From NCBI GenBank assembly GCA_964344935.1, contig CAYFPL010000009.1:62001-126000 (forward strand): a stretch of 64,000 bases of DNA, in the 5' to 3' direction. The notes below the pieces were generated by a model. It did not search any database. It was given only the letters and a program-made list of their open reading frames with translations, and had not been told where the DNA came from. Position 1 is the first letter of the stretch; every line of letters begins with the position of its first letter. Origin of the DNA: GCA-2731375 sp964344935 (GTDB lineage: Bacteria; Pseudomonadota; Alphaproteobacteria; GCA-2731375). A program made the translations under genes and the position numbers. Below, piece by piece: positions 33,697 to 41,443 of the stretch.

Positions 33697-34317
33697 TCAG
33701 ATGGTTCGACCAAATTTGGCCGATGCCACTTTCTCAACCTTGGGGTTCATCTTCTTCTTTCTATACCTTCGTTCTGGATCGTCCGGTCTCTCTAGAGGGT
33801 AACCGTTCTTCCATTGACCTTCGTAGTATCTGTTTTTGCTCCAGAACTTGCCTAAGCCATGCTGCCTACAATTGACCCATTCGCCCACATAACGTTCACC
33901 TGTGGGCCATACAAATACGCCGTGTCCATGCGCGCAACTGTCTCGCCAGTCCCCGCGATATCTTGCGCCGTTAGACCAATAGTAGGTTCCGGTCCCATGC
34001 ATCCGTCCGTCACGCATTCTGCCGATATAGACGTCTTCCAATACATCCGCACCAACATAGTATCGATAAACGGCCTTCCCGTGTCCTTCGGCCCTACCGC
34101 CCGCGCATTGTCCTCGCCAAAGGGATGTCTCTACTGCGTTTGAATAGCGACTCCAAAATGAACATTTCTGGTTGGTCGCCCGGTGCCAGCTGCCCTCAAT
34201 CTTAATATTGGCGAAGGGGGCGTTGCCGGTTGGCACAGGAACGCGTTGTGACGACTGACAGGAGACCAAAATCAAACCGAACAATCCCAACAACACGTAG
34301 ATTGCAAGCTTCGGCAT
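33697..34317 (-). CDS. MORN-repeat lipoprotein
   Basis: A 206-residue protein with a lipoprotein signal: MPKLAIYVLLGLFGLILVSC, with the lipobox LVSC. Four MORN repeats follow (for example GRMHGTGTYYWSNGARYRG and AHGHGVFVWPTGERYVGEW), each with the GxGxxxxxxGxxYxGxW pattern. It should be an envelope lipoprotein with a beta-strand repeat domain. The C-terminus is basic (RRYRKKKMNPKVEKVA). Base composition is visibly lower in G+C than the flanking genes. Its ATG lies 8 bp past a copy of the rpsD tail and terminator sequence (34326-34441). No enzymatic role is visible. Confidence 0.85.
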   Translation of the reverse strand: MPKLAIYVLLGLFGLILVSCQSSQRVPVPTGNAPFANIKIEGSWHRATNQKCSFWSRYSNAVETSLWRGQCAGGRAEGHGKAVYRYYVGADVLEDVYIGRMRDGRMHGTGTYYWSNGARYRGDWRDSCAHGHGVFVWPTGERYVGEWVNCRQHGLGKFWSKNRYYEGQWKNGYPLERPDDPERRYRKKKMNPKVEKVASAKFGRTI

Positions 34318-34325
34318 AGTGATCA

Positions 34326-34441
34326 CCCAACAGAAAAGCCGCCCAACGTTTTCGTTGAGCAGCTTAATCGTTGTTGCAACCATGCAGCAAGCGCATGGTG
34401 GAAAGGAATGGCGTTACCGCGAGTAGTACTCGATCACCAGG
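34326..34441. repeat. copy A of duplicated rpsD tail plus terminator
   Basis: A 116-bp stretch repeats 34948-35063 at an offset of 622 bp with 7 mismatches by direct reading. It includes the last nine codons of rpsD with its stop (34414-34441) and a second copy of the rpsD terminator. It lies between the 173-residue-frame membrane protein gene and the MORN lipoprotein gene, neither of which is ribosomal. The membrane-protein stop codon falls inside this copy. Confidence 0.9.
34334..34363 (-). terminator. duplicated intrinsic terminator (copy A)
   Basis: On the reverse strand GCTGCTCAACG, a tetraloop AAAA, and CGTTGGGCGGC form an 11-bp stem with two G-U pairs, followed by TTTTCTGTT. It is a copy of the rpsD terminator with the substitution in the loop, so pairing is intact. 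Confidence 0.8.
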
Positions 34442-34937
34442 CCCGTTTGGTATCAGGTTCGGGGCCGGTCCCTGGCAATCGCCTCAAGGCGAACCATCCC
34501 CGCAGGCCATTCACGGCGAATGGCAGGAGTGCGATATTCAGCAAGATCGCATATCCGGGAAACACCAGAGCTTTCATCACAATCTCTATGTAAAAGAAGG
34601 CGATGATAATTGGGACGGCCCAAACTTTGCCGCGCCTTATCACTATGCCAAGCGATAGGAGCAAAATGGTGAAAGCAATCTCGAATTTGTAGAGATTGAC
34701 AAGAGACAAATAGTCGACGGGGACAACGGAAATGGTTTTGGTCTTATCGTCGTACTCCATCATCTCGGGCGAAACGAAATTGATGCCGACGAGTACAACG
34801 GCAAACATGAAGAACAGGAAGGCCAAATACTGAGTGTTTTTTGCGACGCGAAGAGCCTTGTCCCGTGTGGTGATGGCCGGCCACAGATACCAAATATGGA
34901 CCGGCGGTTTTACGCCCATCGCCCGGTCATTGGCCAT
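34434..34937 (-). CDS. hypothetical integral membrane protein in a duplicated-rpsD-tail cassette
   Basis: A 167-residue protein with four hydrophobic segments (LAFLFFMFAVVLVGINFVS, FEIAFTILLLSLGIVI, VWAVPIIIAFFYIEIVMKALVF, AILLNIALLPFAV). The last two are close together, suggesting four transmembrane helices. No family is recognised. The ATG at 34937 has GGGAG upstream. The final codon and the stop lie in sequence shared with the rpsD tail, so insertion or duplication shaped its C-terminus. A 60-base sample (34561-34620) is 43% G+C, well below the neighbouring rpsD and cimA genes. It is read in the same direction as rpsD. Confidence 0.75.
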   Translation of the reverse strand: MANDRAMGVKPPVHIWYLWPAITTRDKALRVAKNTQYLAFLFFMFAVVLVGINFVSPEMMEYDDKTKTISVVPVDYLSLVNLYKFEIAFTILLLSLGIVIRRGKVWAVPIIIAFFYIEIVMKALVFPGYAILLNIALLPFAVNGLRGWFALRRLPGTGPEPDTKRAW

Positions 34938-34947
34938 TATTCCAACT

Positions 34948-35063
34948 CCCAACAAAAAAGCCGCCCAACGTTGTCGTTGAGCAGCTTAATCGTTGTTGCA
35001 ACCATGCGGCAAGCGCATGGCGTAATGGATTGGCGTTACCGCGAGTAGTACTCGATCACCAGG
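34948..35063. repeat. copy B of duplicated rpsD tail plus terminator (native rpsD end)
   Basis: This is the native end of rpsD with its terminator, 94% identical over 116 bp to copy A at 34326-34441. Besides the terminator it contains a second perfect hairpin (CCATGCG/CGCATGG, weakened to a G-U in copy A) and the palindrome CGAGTACTACTCG inside the last rpsD codons. Confidence 0.9.
34954..34985 (-). terminator. rpsD intrinsic terminator
   Basis: On the reverse strand GCTGCTCAACG, loop ACAA, and CGTTGGGCGGC form an 11-bp stem followed by TTTTTTGTT, an excellent intrinsic terminator about 50 bp past the rpsD stop. Confidence 0.88.
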
Positions 35064-35653
35064 TTCGGTTCCATGGGCACCGGATAGGGCACCTCGGCGA
35101 ACTTGGGCGTGCGGACGAAGGTGCCGCGGCGCTTGCCCAGATCCACTTCCATGTATTCAGGGATATCCCGCTCGGGCGAATCCAGGGCCTCGAGCACCAT
35201 GATGATCTCGCGGGATTTCTCCTTGATCTCGATCACGTCGCCCTCGCTGACCCGATAGCTGGGGATGTTGACCCGCTTGCCGTTGACCAGGATGTGGCCG
35301 TGGTTGATGAACTGGCGGGCAGCGAACACCGTGGGCACGAACTTCATGCGATAGACCACCGCATCCAGGCGCCGCTCCAACAGGCCAATCAGCACTTCCG
35401 TGGTATCGCCCCGGACCTTGACGGCCTCGTTATAGGTGCGGCGGAACTGCTTTTCCGTGATGTTGCCGTAATAGCCGCGCAATTTCTGCTTCGCGGCCAA
35501 CTGGATGCCATAATCGGACGGTTTGCGCCGGCGGCCCTGGGCGTGCTGGCCTGGGGGATAGTCACGCTTGTTGACCGGGCTTTTCGGCCGGCCCCACAGG
35601 TTCTCGCCCAAACGGCGGTTCAGCTTGTATTTCGAGCGCAGTCGCTTCGTCAT
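35036..35653 (-). CDS. rpsD: 30S ribosomal protein S4
   Basis: A 205-residue S4 protein that nucleates assembly of the 30S body by binding the 5' domain of 16S rRNA. It begins MTKRLRSKYKLNRRLGENLWGRPKSPVNKRDYPPGQHAQGRR, with the S4 N-terminal pattern but no zinc-binding cysteines. The S4 RNA-binding domain lies at about residues 93-155 (LERRLDAVVYRMKFVPTVFAARQFINHGHILVNGKRV), and the protein ends EPNLVIEYYSR. It is a stand-alone gene, as is usual in alphaproteobacteria, where rpsD lies outside the main ribosomal operons. Its last codons are duplicated 622 bp downstream. Confidence 0.98.
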   Translation of the reverse strand: MTKRLRSKYKLNRRLGENLWGRPKSPVNKRDYPPGQHAQGRRRKPSDYGIQLAAKQKLRGYYGNITEKQFRRTYNEAVKVRGDTTEVLIGLLERRLDAVVYRMKFVPTVFAARQFINHGHILVNGKRVNIPSYRVSEGDVIEIKEKSREIIMVLEALDSPERDIPEYMEVDLGKRRGTFVRTPKFAEVPYPVPMEPNLVIEYYSR

Positions 35654-35781
35654 CTAGGTCCGTCTCTCAGCATCGATTGCTTGAATAATTGGCGCGCCAA
35701 ACCGCCCCGCAACGGACGGGTCGCGCAAGTGGCGGGTGTTATACCAATCCGTCCCGGCAAGTCAAACACTAAGTCAAAGGG

Positions 35782-36549
35782 TTAATTGTCGCTGTCTTCC
35801 CTGCGAATTAGGGCGGAAATGACCCCGTGCAGGCTGCGCACCTCCTGCCCGGTCAGATCGGCGCGGCGGAAGATGTTGCGCAAGTTGCGCATCATCGAGG
35901 GATGCTTCTCCGGCGGCTTGAGGAAACCGCGCTGCAGCAACTCCTCTTCCAGCCGGTCCTCGAAATAGCGCAGCTCGTCGAGCGAAAGCGGTACGCCCTC
36001 GCCGCTGGCTTCGATATCCGGCAGCGGACCCGAGATGAACCATTCATAGGCCAGCAGCAAGACCGCCTGGCCCAGGTTGAGGGATGAAAAGGCCGGATTG
36101 GCGGGAATCTGGATGATGGCACGGGCCAGGGTGGTGTCTTCATTGTCCAGGCCCGCCTTCTCGCCCCCGAACAGGATGCCGACTTTCTGCCCGTCCGAGA
36201 GCCGCTGACGCATCTCCGCGATGGCCTCACGGGGCGTCAGGCATGGCTTCTCCATCTCCCGTGTTCGGGCGGTGGTGGCATAGACCGCCTGCAAATCAGC
36301 AACGGCGGCACGGGTGTCGTCGAACAGCTCCGCCCGCGTCAGGATATCATCGGCCCGGCTGGACATGGCCTCGGCCTTGGGGTTGGGCCAGCCGTCACGG
36401 GGTTCCACCAGACGCATCTGATCCAGGCCGAAATTCTTCATGGCCCGGGCCGCCGCGCCGATATTCTCGCCCATCTGGGGCCGCACCAGGATCACCGCCG
36501 GGCTGGGCCCGATCGCAACGGCCGGTTTGGTGGAATCGGTGCCGGCCAA
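35782..36549 (-). CDS. trmJ: tRNA/rRNA 2'-O-methyltransferase TrmJ (SpoU family)
   Basis: A 255-residue SPOUT methyltransferase that probably 2'-O-methylates position 32 of certain tRNAs. Motif 1 is AVILVRPQMGENIGAAARAMKNFGLDQMRLVEPR, motif 2 is VGILFGGEKAGLDNEDTTLA, and motif 3, the knot segment, is NPAFSSLNLGQAVLLLAYEWF. The C-terminal extension with ERLEEELLQRGFL- and MMRNLRNIFRRADLTGQEVRSLHG-type helices is specific to TrmJ. It is transcribed from 36549 toward rpsD and begins 5 bp after the cimA stop, so it shares a transcript with cysS and cimA. Confidence 0.94.
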   Translation of the reverse strand: MAGTDSTKPAVAIGPSPAVILVRPQMGENIGAAARAMKNFGLDQMRLVEPRDGWPNPKAEAMSSRADDILTRAELFDDTRAAVADLQAVYATTARTREMEKPCLTPREAIAEMRQRLSDGQKVGILFGGEKAGLDNEDTTLARAIIQIPANPAFSSLNLGQAVLLLAYEWFISGPLPDIEASGEGVPLSLDELRYFEDRLEEELLQRGFLKPPEKHPSMMRNLRNIFRRADLTGQEVRSLHGVISALIRREDSDN

Positions 36550-36554
36550 GGGGA

Positions 36555-38156
36555 TCAGGGCGCCGCCGCGCCGTCCTTGAACAGTTTGTAGGTGATAGAA
36601 TCCATCAACGCCATGAACGAGGCGTCCACGATATTGGGCGAAACCCCCACCGTGAACCAGCGCCGGCCTTTGCCGTCGGCGCTCTCGATCAGGACACGGG
36701 TGACCGCGCCCGTGCCGCCGTCCAGGATCCGCACCTTGAAGTCCACCAGTTCCAGGTCATCGATATACTTGGCATAACTGCCGATATCCTTGCGCAGGGC
36801 CAGATCCAGGGCATTAACAGGACCGTTGCCCTCCGCCACCGACATGATGCGGCGGCCATCCACCGTCAGCTTCACGGTGGCCTCCGACACGGTGATCAAC
36901 TCGCCCTTGGCGTTGTGACGCCGCTCCACCATGACGCGGAAACTGTCCACGTCGATATAGTCCGGTACCTCGCCCAGGGTGCGCCGGGCCATGAGCTCGA
37001 AACTGGCCTCCGCCCCGTCATAGGCATAGCCCTCGAACTCCTTTTGCTTCACATCCTCCAACAGGCGATTGATCTTGGGATTTTTGGGGTCGAAGTCGAT
37101 GCCCACTTCCGTCAGCCGGGCCAGGATGTTGGAGCGGCCGGCCTGGTTCGAGACCAGAACCTGGCGGGCATTGCCCACCAGTTCGGGGTTGATGTGCTCG
37201 TAGGTCTCAGGATTCTTGAGTACGGCGGAGACATGCAGGCCGCCCTTATGGGCAAAGGCGGACGCACCCACATAGGGCGCCTGGCGCGCCGGCGCCCGGT
37301 TCAGCAATTCGTCCAACAGGTGCGAGGTGGCGGTGAGATGACGCAGGCCGTCCTCGTCGATCCCGGTCTCGAATTTCTCGGCAAAGCCGGGCTTCAGCTT
37401 CAAAGTTGGGATCAGGGCCACCAGGTCCGCGTTGCCGCAGCGTTCGCCCAGGCCGTTCAAGCTGCCCTGGACATGGCGCACACCGGCCTGCACCGCGGCA
37501 AGGGAGCCGGCGATGGCGTTGCCGGTGTCGTTGTGACAGTGGATGCCCAGGTGATCGCCAGGAATCCGTTCCGTTACTTCACCGACGATGCGGGCGATCT
37601 CGTGCGGCAGGGTGCCGCCGTTGGTATCGCACAGGACAACCCAGCGGGCGCCCGCATCCAGGGCCGATTGCAGACAGTCCACGGCATAGTCCGGGTTGGC
37701 CTTGTAGCCGTCGAAGAAATGCTCCGCATCGAACAGGGCCTCGCGGCCCTTGGCGATGGTATGGGCCACGGACTCCCCGATCATGGCCACATTCTCGGCC
37801 CGTTCGATGCCCAAAGCCACATCCACGTGGAAATCCCAGGTCTTGCCCACCAGACAGACCGCACCCACCTCGGCGTTGACCACCTCCGAGAGGCCCGGAT
37901 CGTTGTCGGCGCTGCGGCCTGGCCGCTTGGTCATGCCAAAGGCCGTGAATTTCGCCCGTTTCAATTTCGGCGGCGCCTGGAAGAAGCTGCTGTCGGTGGG
38001 ATTGGCGCCGGGCCAGCCGCCTTCCACGTAATCGACGCCCAGGCGGTCCAGGGCCTCGGCGATGGCGCGTTTGTCCTCGACCGAGAAATCGACGCCGGAG
38101 GTTTGGGCCCCGTCGCGCAGGGTGGTATCAAAGATATAAAGCCGCTCTTTGGTCAT
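36555..38156 (-). CDS. cimA: citramalate synthase
   Basis: A 533-residue enzyme condensing pyruvate and acetyl-CoA to (R)-citramalate, the first step of threonine-independent isoleucine synthesis. The HMGL-like barrel begins YIFDTTLRDGAQTSGVDFSVEDKRAIAEAL. It contains EGGWPGANPTDSSFF, LCDTNGGTLPHEI, and the metal-binding HCHNDTGNAIAGSLAAVQAG with GERCGNADL. A LeuA-type regulatory domain occupies the C-terminal 150 residues (RIMSVAEGNGPVNALDLALRKDIG). EGGWPGANP distinguishes it from 2-isopropylmalate synthases. GGGGAGG precedes the ATG at 38156, and cysS ends 4 bp upstream. Confidence 0.95.
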   Translation of the reverse strand: MTKERLYIFDTTLRDGAQTSGVDFSVEDKRAIAEALDRLGVDYVEGGWPGANPTDSSFFQAPPKLKRAKFTAFGMTKRPGRSADNDPGLSEVVNAEVGAVCLVGKTWDFHVDVALGIERAENVAMIGESVAHTIAKGREALFDAEHFFDGYKANPDYAVDCLQSALDAGARWVVLCDTNGGTLPHEIARIVGEVTERIPGDHLGIHCHNDTGNAIAGSLAAVQAGVRHVQGSLNGLGERCGNADLVALIPTLKLKPGFAEKFETGIDEDGLRHLTATSHLLDELLNRAPARQAPYVGASAFAHKGGLHVSAVLKNPETYEHINPELVGNARQVLVSNQAGRSNILARLTEVGIDFDPKNPKINRLLEDVKQKEFEGYAYDGAEASFELMARRTLGEVPDYIDVDSFRVMVERRHNAKGELITVSEATVKLTVDGRRIMSVAEGNGPVNALDLALRKDIGSYAKYIDDLELVDFKVRILDGGTGAVTRVLIESADGKGRRWFTVGVSPNIVDASFMALMDSITYKLFKDGAAAP

Positions 38157-38160
38157 GGCC

Positions 38161-39516
38161 CTAACCTCCCCGCCGCCAGCTGGTGCCGGCGGCACTGTCT
38201 TCGAGGACGATGCCTTGGGCCGCCAGTTCGTCGCGGATGCGATCGGAGGTGGCGAAGTCCTTGTCTGCCCGGGCCTGACGGCGCTGATCGATCAGACTTT
38301 CGATGGTCTCGGCAGAAAGGCCGTCATCGCTCCCCTGCCCCTGGAACCAGGTTTCCGGGCTCAACTGCAACAAGCCCATGACCTCACCCACCGCTTTCAG
38401 TGCCGCCGCCGCGTCGCCGTCGCCGGCCATGGCCCGGTCCGCCAGCCCGTGCATCTCGGCAATGGCCCGGGGCGTGTTCAGATCGTCCAGCAAAGCAGCC
38501 TCGACCGCTTCGGGCAGTTCCGCCGCCGGGGCCGCCTCGCCCACCGCCCTATACCAACGGTCCAGGATACGGCGGGATTCGGTCACCAGTTCCTTGGTGA
38601 AATCCAACGGCTGGCGGTACTGCGCTGACAGCAGGGTCAGGCGCAGGGCCTCGCCGGGAAACTCCTCCAGCAATTCATGCACGGTGAGGAAGTTGCCCAG
38701 GGATTTCGACATCTTCTCGCCGCCCACGGTGACGTGACCGTTGTGCATCCAGTAATTGGCGAACGGCGCGCCATCATGAGCGCAGACGCTTTGCGCCAAT
38801 TCGTTCTGGTGATGGGGGAAGACCAGATCGATACCGCCGCCGTGAATGTCGAAGGTCTCGCCCAGCAATGCTTCCGACATGACGGAGCATTCCAGATGCC
38901 AGCCCGGCCGGCCCCGGCCCCAGGGACTGTCCCATCCGGGCTGGTCGTCTTCGGAAGGCTTCCAAAGAACGAAATCCATGGGGTTCCGCTTATAAGGCGC
39001 TACATCGATGCGGGCGCCGGCAATCAGTTCGTCCTGGCTGCGGCGGGAGAAAACGCCATAGTCGGCCATGGACGTGGTGTCGAAAAGCACGTGGCCGTCG
39101 GCGGCATAAGCGTGACCCTTGGCGATCAGGGTTTCCGTCATCGCCACCATGCCCTCGACATATTCCGTGGCGCGGGGTTCGTGGTCCGGCGGCAGGGCGC
39201 CCAGCGCCGCCATGTCGTCGTGAAAGACCTGGGTGGTCTTCTCAGTCACCTGGGCGATGGTCTGGCCCCGCTTTTGCGCCCGGGCCATGATCTTGTCGTC
39301 GATGTCGGTAATGTTGCGGGCATAGACCACCGTTCCATAGTGGCGGCGCAGCAGGCGCACGAAGGTGTCGAACACCACGACGGGCCGGGCGTTGCCGATG
39401 TGCGCGAGGTCATAAACCGTAGGCCCGCAGACATAGAGGCGCACCTCGTCCGTTCGCATGGGCTCGAAAGTTTCTTTTTCGCGGGTCGCTGTATTGTGGA
39501 TTTGAATTTGCGGCAT
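38161..39516 (-). CDS. cysS: cysteinyl-tRNA synthetase
   Basis: A 451-residue class I aminoacyl-tRNA synthetase. It has the HIGH-like VCGPTVYDLAHIGNARPVVVFDTF, the zinc site with Cys28-region VCGP, WHLECSVMS and FPHHQNELAQS, and the KMSKS loop GEKMSKSLGNF. The C-terminal anticodon-binding helical region ends RDELAAQGIVLEDSAAGTSWRRGG. The ATG at 39516 has GGGAG upstream and matches the usual MPQIQIHNT start; the frame open to 39651 is rejected. It heads the cysS-cimA-trmJ transcript. Confidence 0.97.
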   Translation of the reverse strand: MPQIQIHNTATREKETFEPMRTDEVRLYVCGPTVYDLAHIGNARPVVVFDTFVRLLRRHYGTVVYARNITDIDDKIMARAQKRGQTIAQVTEKTTQVFHDDMAALGALPPDHEPRATEYVEGMVAMTETLIAKGHAYAADGHVLFDTTSMADYGVFSRRSQDELIAGARIDVAPYKRNPMDFVLWKPSEDDQPGWDSPWGRGRPGWHLECSVMSEALLGETFDIHGGGIDLVFPHHQNELAQSVCAHDGAPFANYWMHNGHVTVGGEKMSKSLGNFLTVHELLEEFPGEALRLTLLSAQYRQPLDFTKELVTESRRILDRWYRAVGEAAPAAELPEAVEAALLDDLNTPRAIAEMHGLADRAMAGDGDAAAALKAVGEVMGLLQLSPETWFQGQGSDDGLSAETIESLIDQRRQARADKDFATSDRIRDELAAQGIVLEDSAAGTSWRRGG

Positions 39517-39863
39517 CGGGATATCTCCCGTCGGAATGTCTACAGATGCTGTTCTTGAATGCGCTGGCCGTTTAGGGAAGCGCGGCGTCCGTTGTCTCAG
39601 ACGCGGATTGGAGGCGTGCAGGTAATACCCGGACAGCCTCCGCCGGTACAACAGACCGGCAAGGTGGTAATTCGGATATTTCCTTCGTCACGCAGCATTG
39701 TCTGCCTAGCATCCTGATTAGGGCCGCCCCGCGAGCGACGGCGCCCTTATAGCGCCCAGGCTGGGCAAAAGTCCAGCAGCGCGTTTTCTAATTTGCTGGC
39801 GAAGGTGCATGGGTTACGGGATAATGCGGCCAGAAAAGCCGAAACGAAGCAGAGGAACGCGAG
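39517..39863. other. intergenic region between cysS and the thiolase-like gene
   Basis: A 347-bp divergent gap that should hold promoters for both operons. It contains GAGGAACGCGAG just before the thiolase ATG, a plausible Shine-Dalgarno. I see no convincing RNA gene. A G+C-rich self-complementary stretch at about 39721-39770 could fold but matches nothing I recognise. Confidence 0.4.
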
Positions 39864-41012
39864 ATGAGCTTGATGGACAAATGTGCGGTGACGGGCGTCG
39901 GCGAAACGGAATACTCCAAGAATTCCGGCCGTTCGGTCGCCGCCTTGCAGATGGAGGCCGCCCTGAAGGCAATCGCCGATGCGGGCCTGACCCCGAATGA
40001 CATCGACGGCGTCATCCCCTATTTCAATCTGGAAGTCGTGGCCGAAGAGTTCATCACCAATCTCGGCATCCAGGATCTGCGGTACTCCGCCGTCACGCCA
40101 CTGGGCGGCGCCAGCGCGGTGGCCTCGATCCAGGCCGCGGTGGGCGCTGTTGCCTCCGGCATCGCCAACCACGTGCTCATTCCCATCGGCCGCAACGGCT
40201 CTTCCGGCGCGCGCATCGGCAACCGGGTCCAGGCCATGCCCCAGTTCCGGGTCCTGGGCGAATTCGAGATGCCGTCGGGCAATATCGCACCGGCGCAGCT
40301 TTACGCTCACATGGCGCGCCGGCATATGGAACTATACGGCACCAAGTCCGAGCAGTTTGCCGAGATCGCGGTATCAACCAGGGCCAATGCGCTGCTGAAC
40401 GACAACGCCGTTATGAAAAAGCCCATGACCATTGAGGATCATCAGAATTCCCGCATGATCTCGGATCCCCTGCGCCTGTTCGATTGCTGCATGGAAAGCG
40501 ACGGCGCGGCGGCGATCGTCGTCTCCGGCTCGGACCGGGCCAAGGACCTGGCGCAGCGGCCCATCTACATCATGGGTGTTGGCGAAGGGCATCCTGACTC
40601 GCCTTCCAACATCACCCAGCGCCCCGACCTCACCACATTGGGAACGGCAAAGGCGGCGCCGCGGGCTTTTGGTATGGCCGGCGTCACGCCACAGGACATC
40701 GATGTTGCCGAAATCTACGACTGCTTCACCTATATCGTGATGTGCCAGTTGGAGGATCTGGGCTTCTGTGCAAAGGGCGAAGGCGGGGACTTCGTCTCCA
40801 ACGGCCGCATCACGCTGAATGGCGAATTGCCCATCAACACCCATGGCGGCCTGCTCTCGCAATCCCACATCGTCGGCATGAACCACGTCTGCGAACTGGT
40901 CAAACAATTGCGCGGCACCGCCGGCAAGGCGCAGGTGGCGGATGCGGAGATCGGCCTGGTCACGGGCTTTGGCGATCTGGGCGATGGCTCTGTCGCGATC
41001 ATGCGGAACTAG
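39864..41012 (+). CDS. thiolase-fold protein (Ltp2/SCPx-type, probable aldolase)
   Basis: A 382-residue thiolase-superfamily protein. The sequence follows the SCPx/Ltp2 line: VTGVGETEYSKNSGRSVAAL, IAPAQLYAHMARRHMELYG, FDCCMESDGAAAIVVSGSDRA, and the C-terminal GGLLSQSHIVGMNHVCELVKQLRG. The nucleophilic Cys of true thiolases should lie in the helix-starting segment that here reads TPLGGASAVASIQAA, with Ala/Ser in its place. That is the hallmark of retro-aldol Ltp2-type lyases that act with a DUF35 partner in steroid or acyl-CoA side-chain degradation. The partner is the next gene, 17 bp downstream. AGAGGA precedes the ATG. Confidence 0.86.
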   Translation: MSLMDKCAVTGVGETEYSKNSGRSVAALQMEAALKAIADAGLTPNDIDGVIPYFNLEVVAEEFITNLGIQDLRYSAVTPLGGASAVASIQAAVGAVASGIANHVLIPIGRNGSSGARIGNRVQAMPQFRVLGEFEMPSGNIAPAQLYAHMARRHMELYGTKSEQFAEIAVSTRANALLNDNAVMKKPMTIEDHQNSRMISDPLRLFDCCMESDGAAAIVVSGSDRAKDLAQRPIYIMGVGEGHPDSPSNITQRPDLTTLGTAKAAPRAFGMAGVTPQDIDVAEIYDCFTYIVMCQLEDLGFCAKGEGGDFVSNGRITLNGELPINTHGGLLSQSHIVGMNHVCELVKQLRGTAGKAQVADAEIGLVTGFGDLGDGSVAIMRN

Positions 41013-41029
41013 GCCGAGGAAACAGTAAA

Positions 41030-41443
41030 ATGAGTGAAGCGAGTTACGACAAGCCCATGCCGCTGCAGAACCGCGACAGCAAGCCGTTCTGGGACAGCCT
41101 GCAGGAAGGTGCCATGCGCCTACAGCGCTGCGCCAACTGCGGCAAGGTCCGCCATTATCCCCGCCCGGTCTGTGATAGCTGCCTGTCCATGGAAGACGAA
41201 TGGGTACGCGCCAGCGGCAAGGGCAAAGTTCATAGTTGGACCGTGTCGCACCATCCCTTTCATCCCGGATTCATCGGCGATCTGCCCATGACCATAGCCA
41301 CCGTGGAGCTCGAGGAAGGTGTGCGCATGTGCGCCCAGATGCGGGATATAGAGCCTGATCAGATGCGCATCGATATGCCGGTCGAGTTGGGCTACGAGGC
41401 GGTCACGTCCGAACTGACCCTGCCGGTCTTCCGGCCGGCCTGA
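41030..41443 (+). CDS. DUF35 OB-fold/zinc-ribbon protein
   Basis: A 137-residue partner protein. A rubredoxin-like zinc ribbon (CANCGKVRHYPRPVCDSC) at about residues 33-50 is followed by an OB-fold (VRASGKGKVHSWTVSHHPFHPGF, PMTIATVELEEGVRMCAQM). DUF35 proteins bind CoA chains and form stable complexes with Ltp2 aldolases or thiolases. GAGGAAA precedes the ATG, which lies 17 bp past the thiolase-like gene. The start of the downstream SDR touches its stop. Confidence 0.92.
   Translation: MSEASYDKPMPLQNRDSKPFWDSLQEGAMRLQRCANCGKVRHYPRPVCDSCLSMEDEWVRASGKGKVHSWTVSHHPFHPGFIGDLPMTIATVELEEGVRMCAQMRDIEPDQMRIDMPVELGYEAVTSELTLPVFRPA

Noticed and set aside
34326..35063. att sites of an integrative element
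   Set aside because: The direct repeats at the end of a housekeeping gene resemble attL/attR, but the enclosed DNA is only about 0.6 kb with no integrase, and the repeat is much longer than a typical core. I report the duplication itself instead.
36243..38381. 712-codon forward frame opposite cimA and trmJ
   Set aside because: It is antisense to two clearly recognisable genes and shows no family motif. It is a G+C-driven shadow frame.
39717..39775. Structured RNA upstream of cysS
   Set aside because: The stretch is G+C-rich and can fold, but no T-box, riboswitch or sRNA signature is seen.
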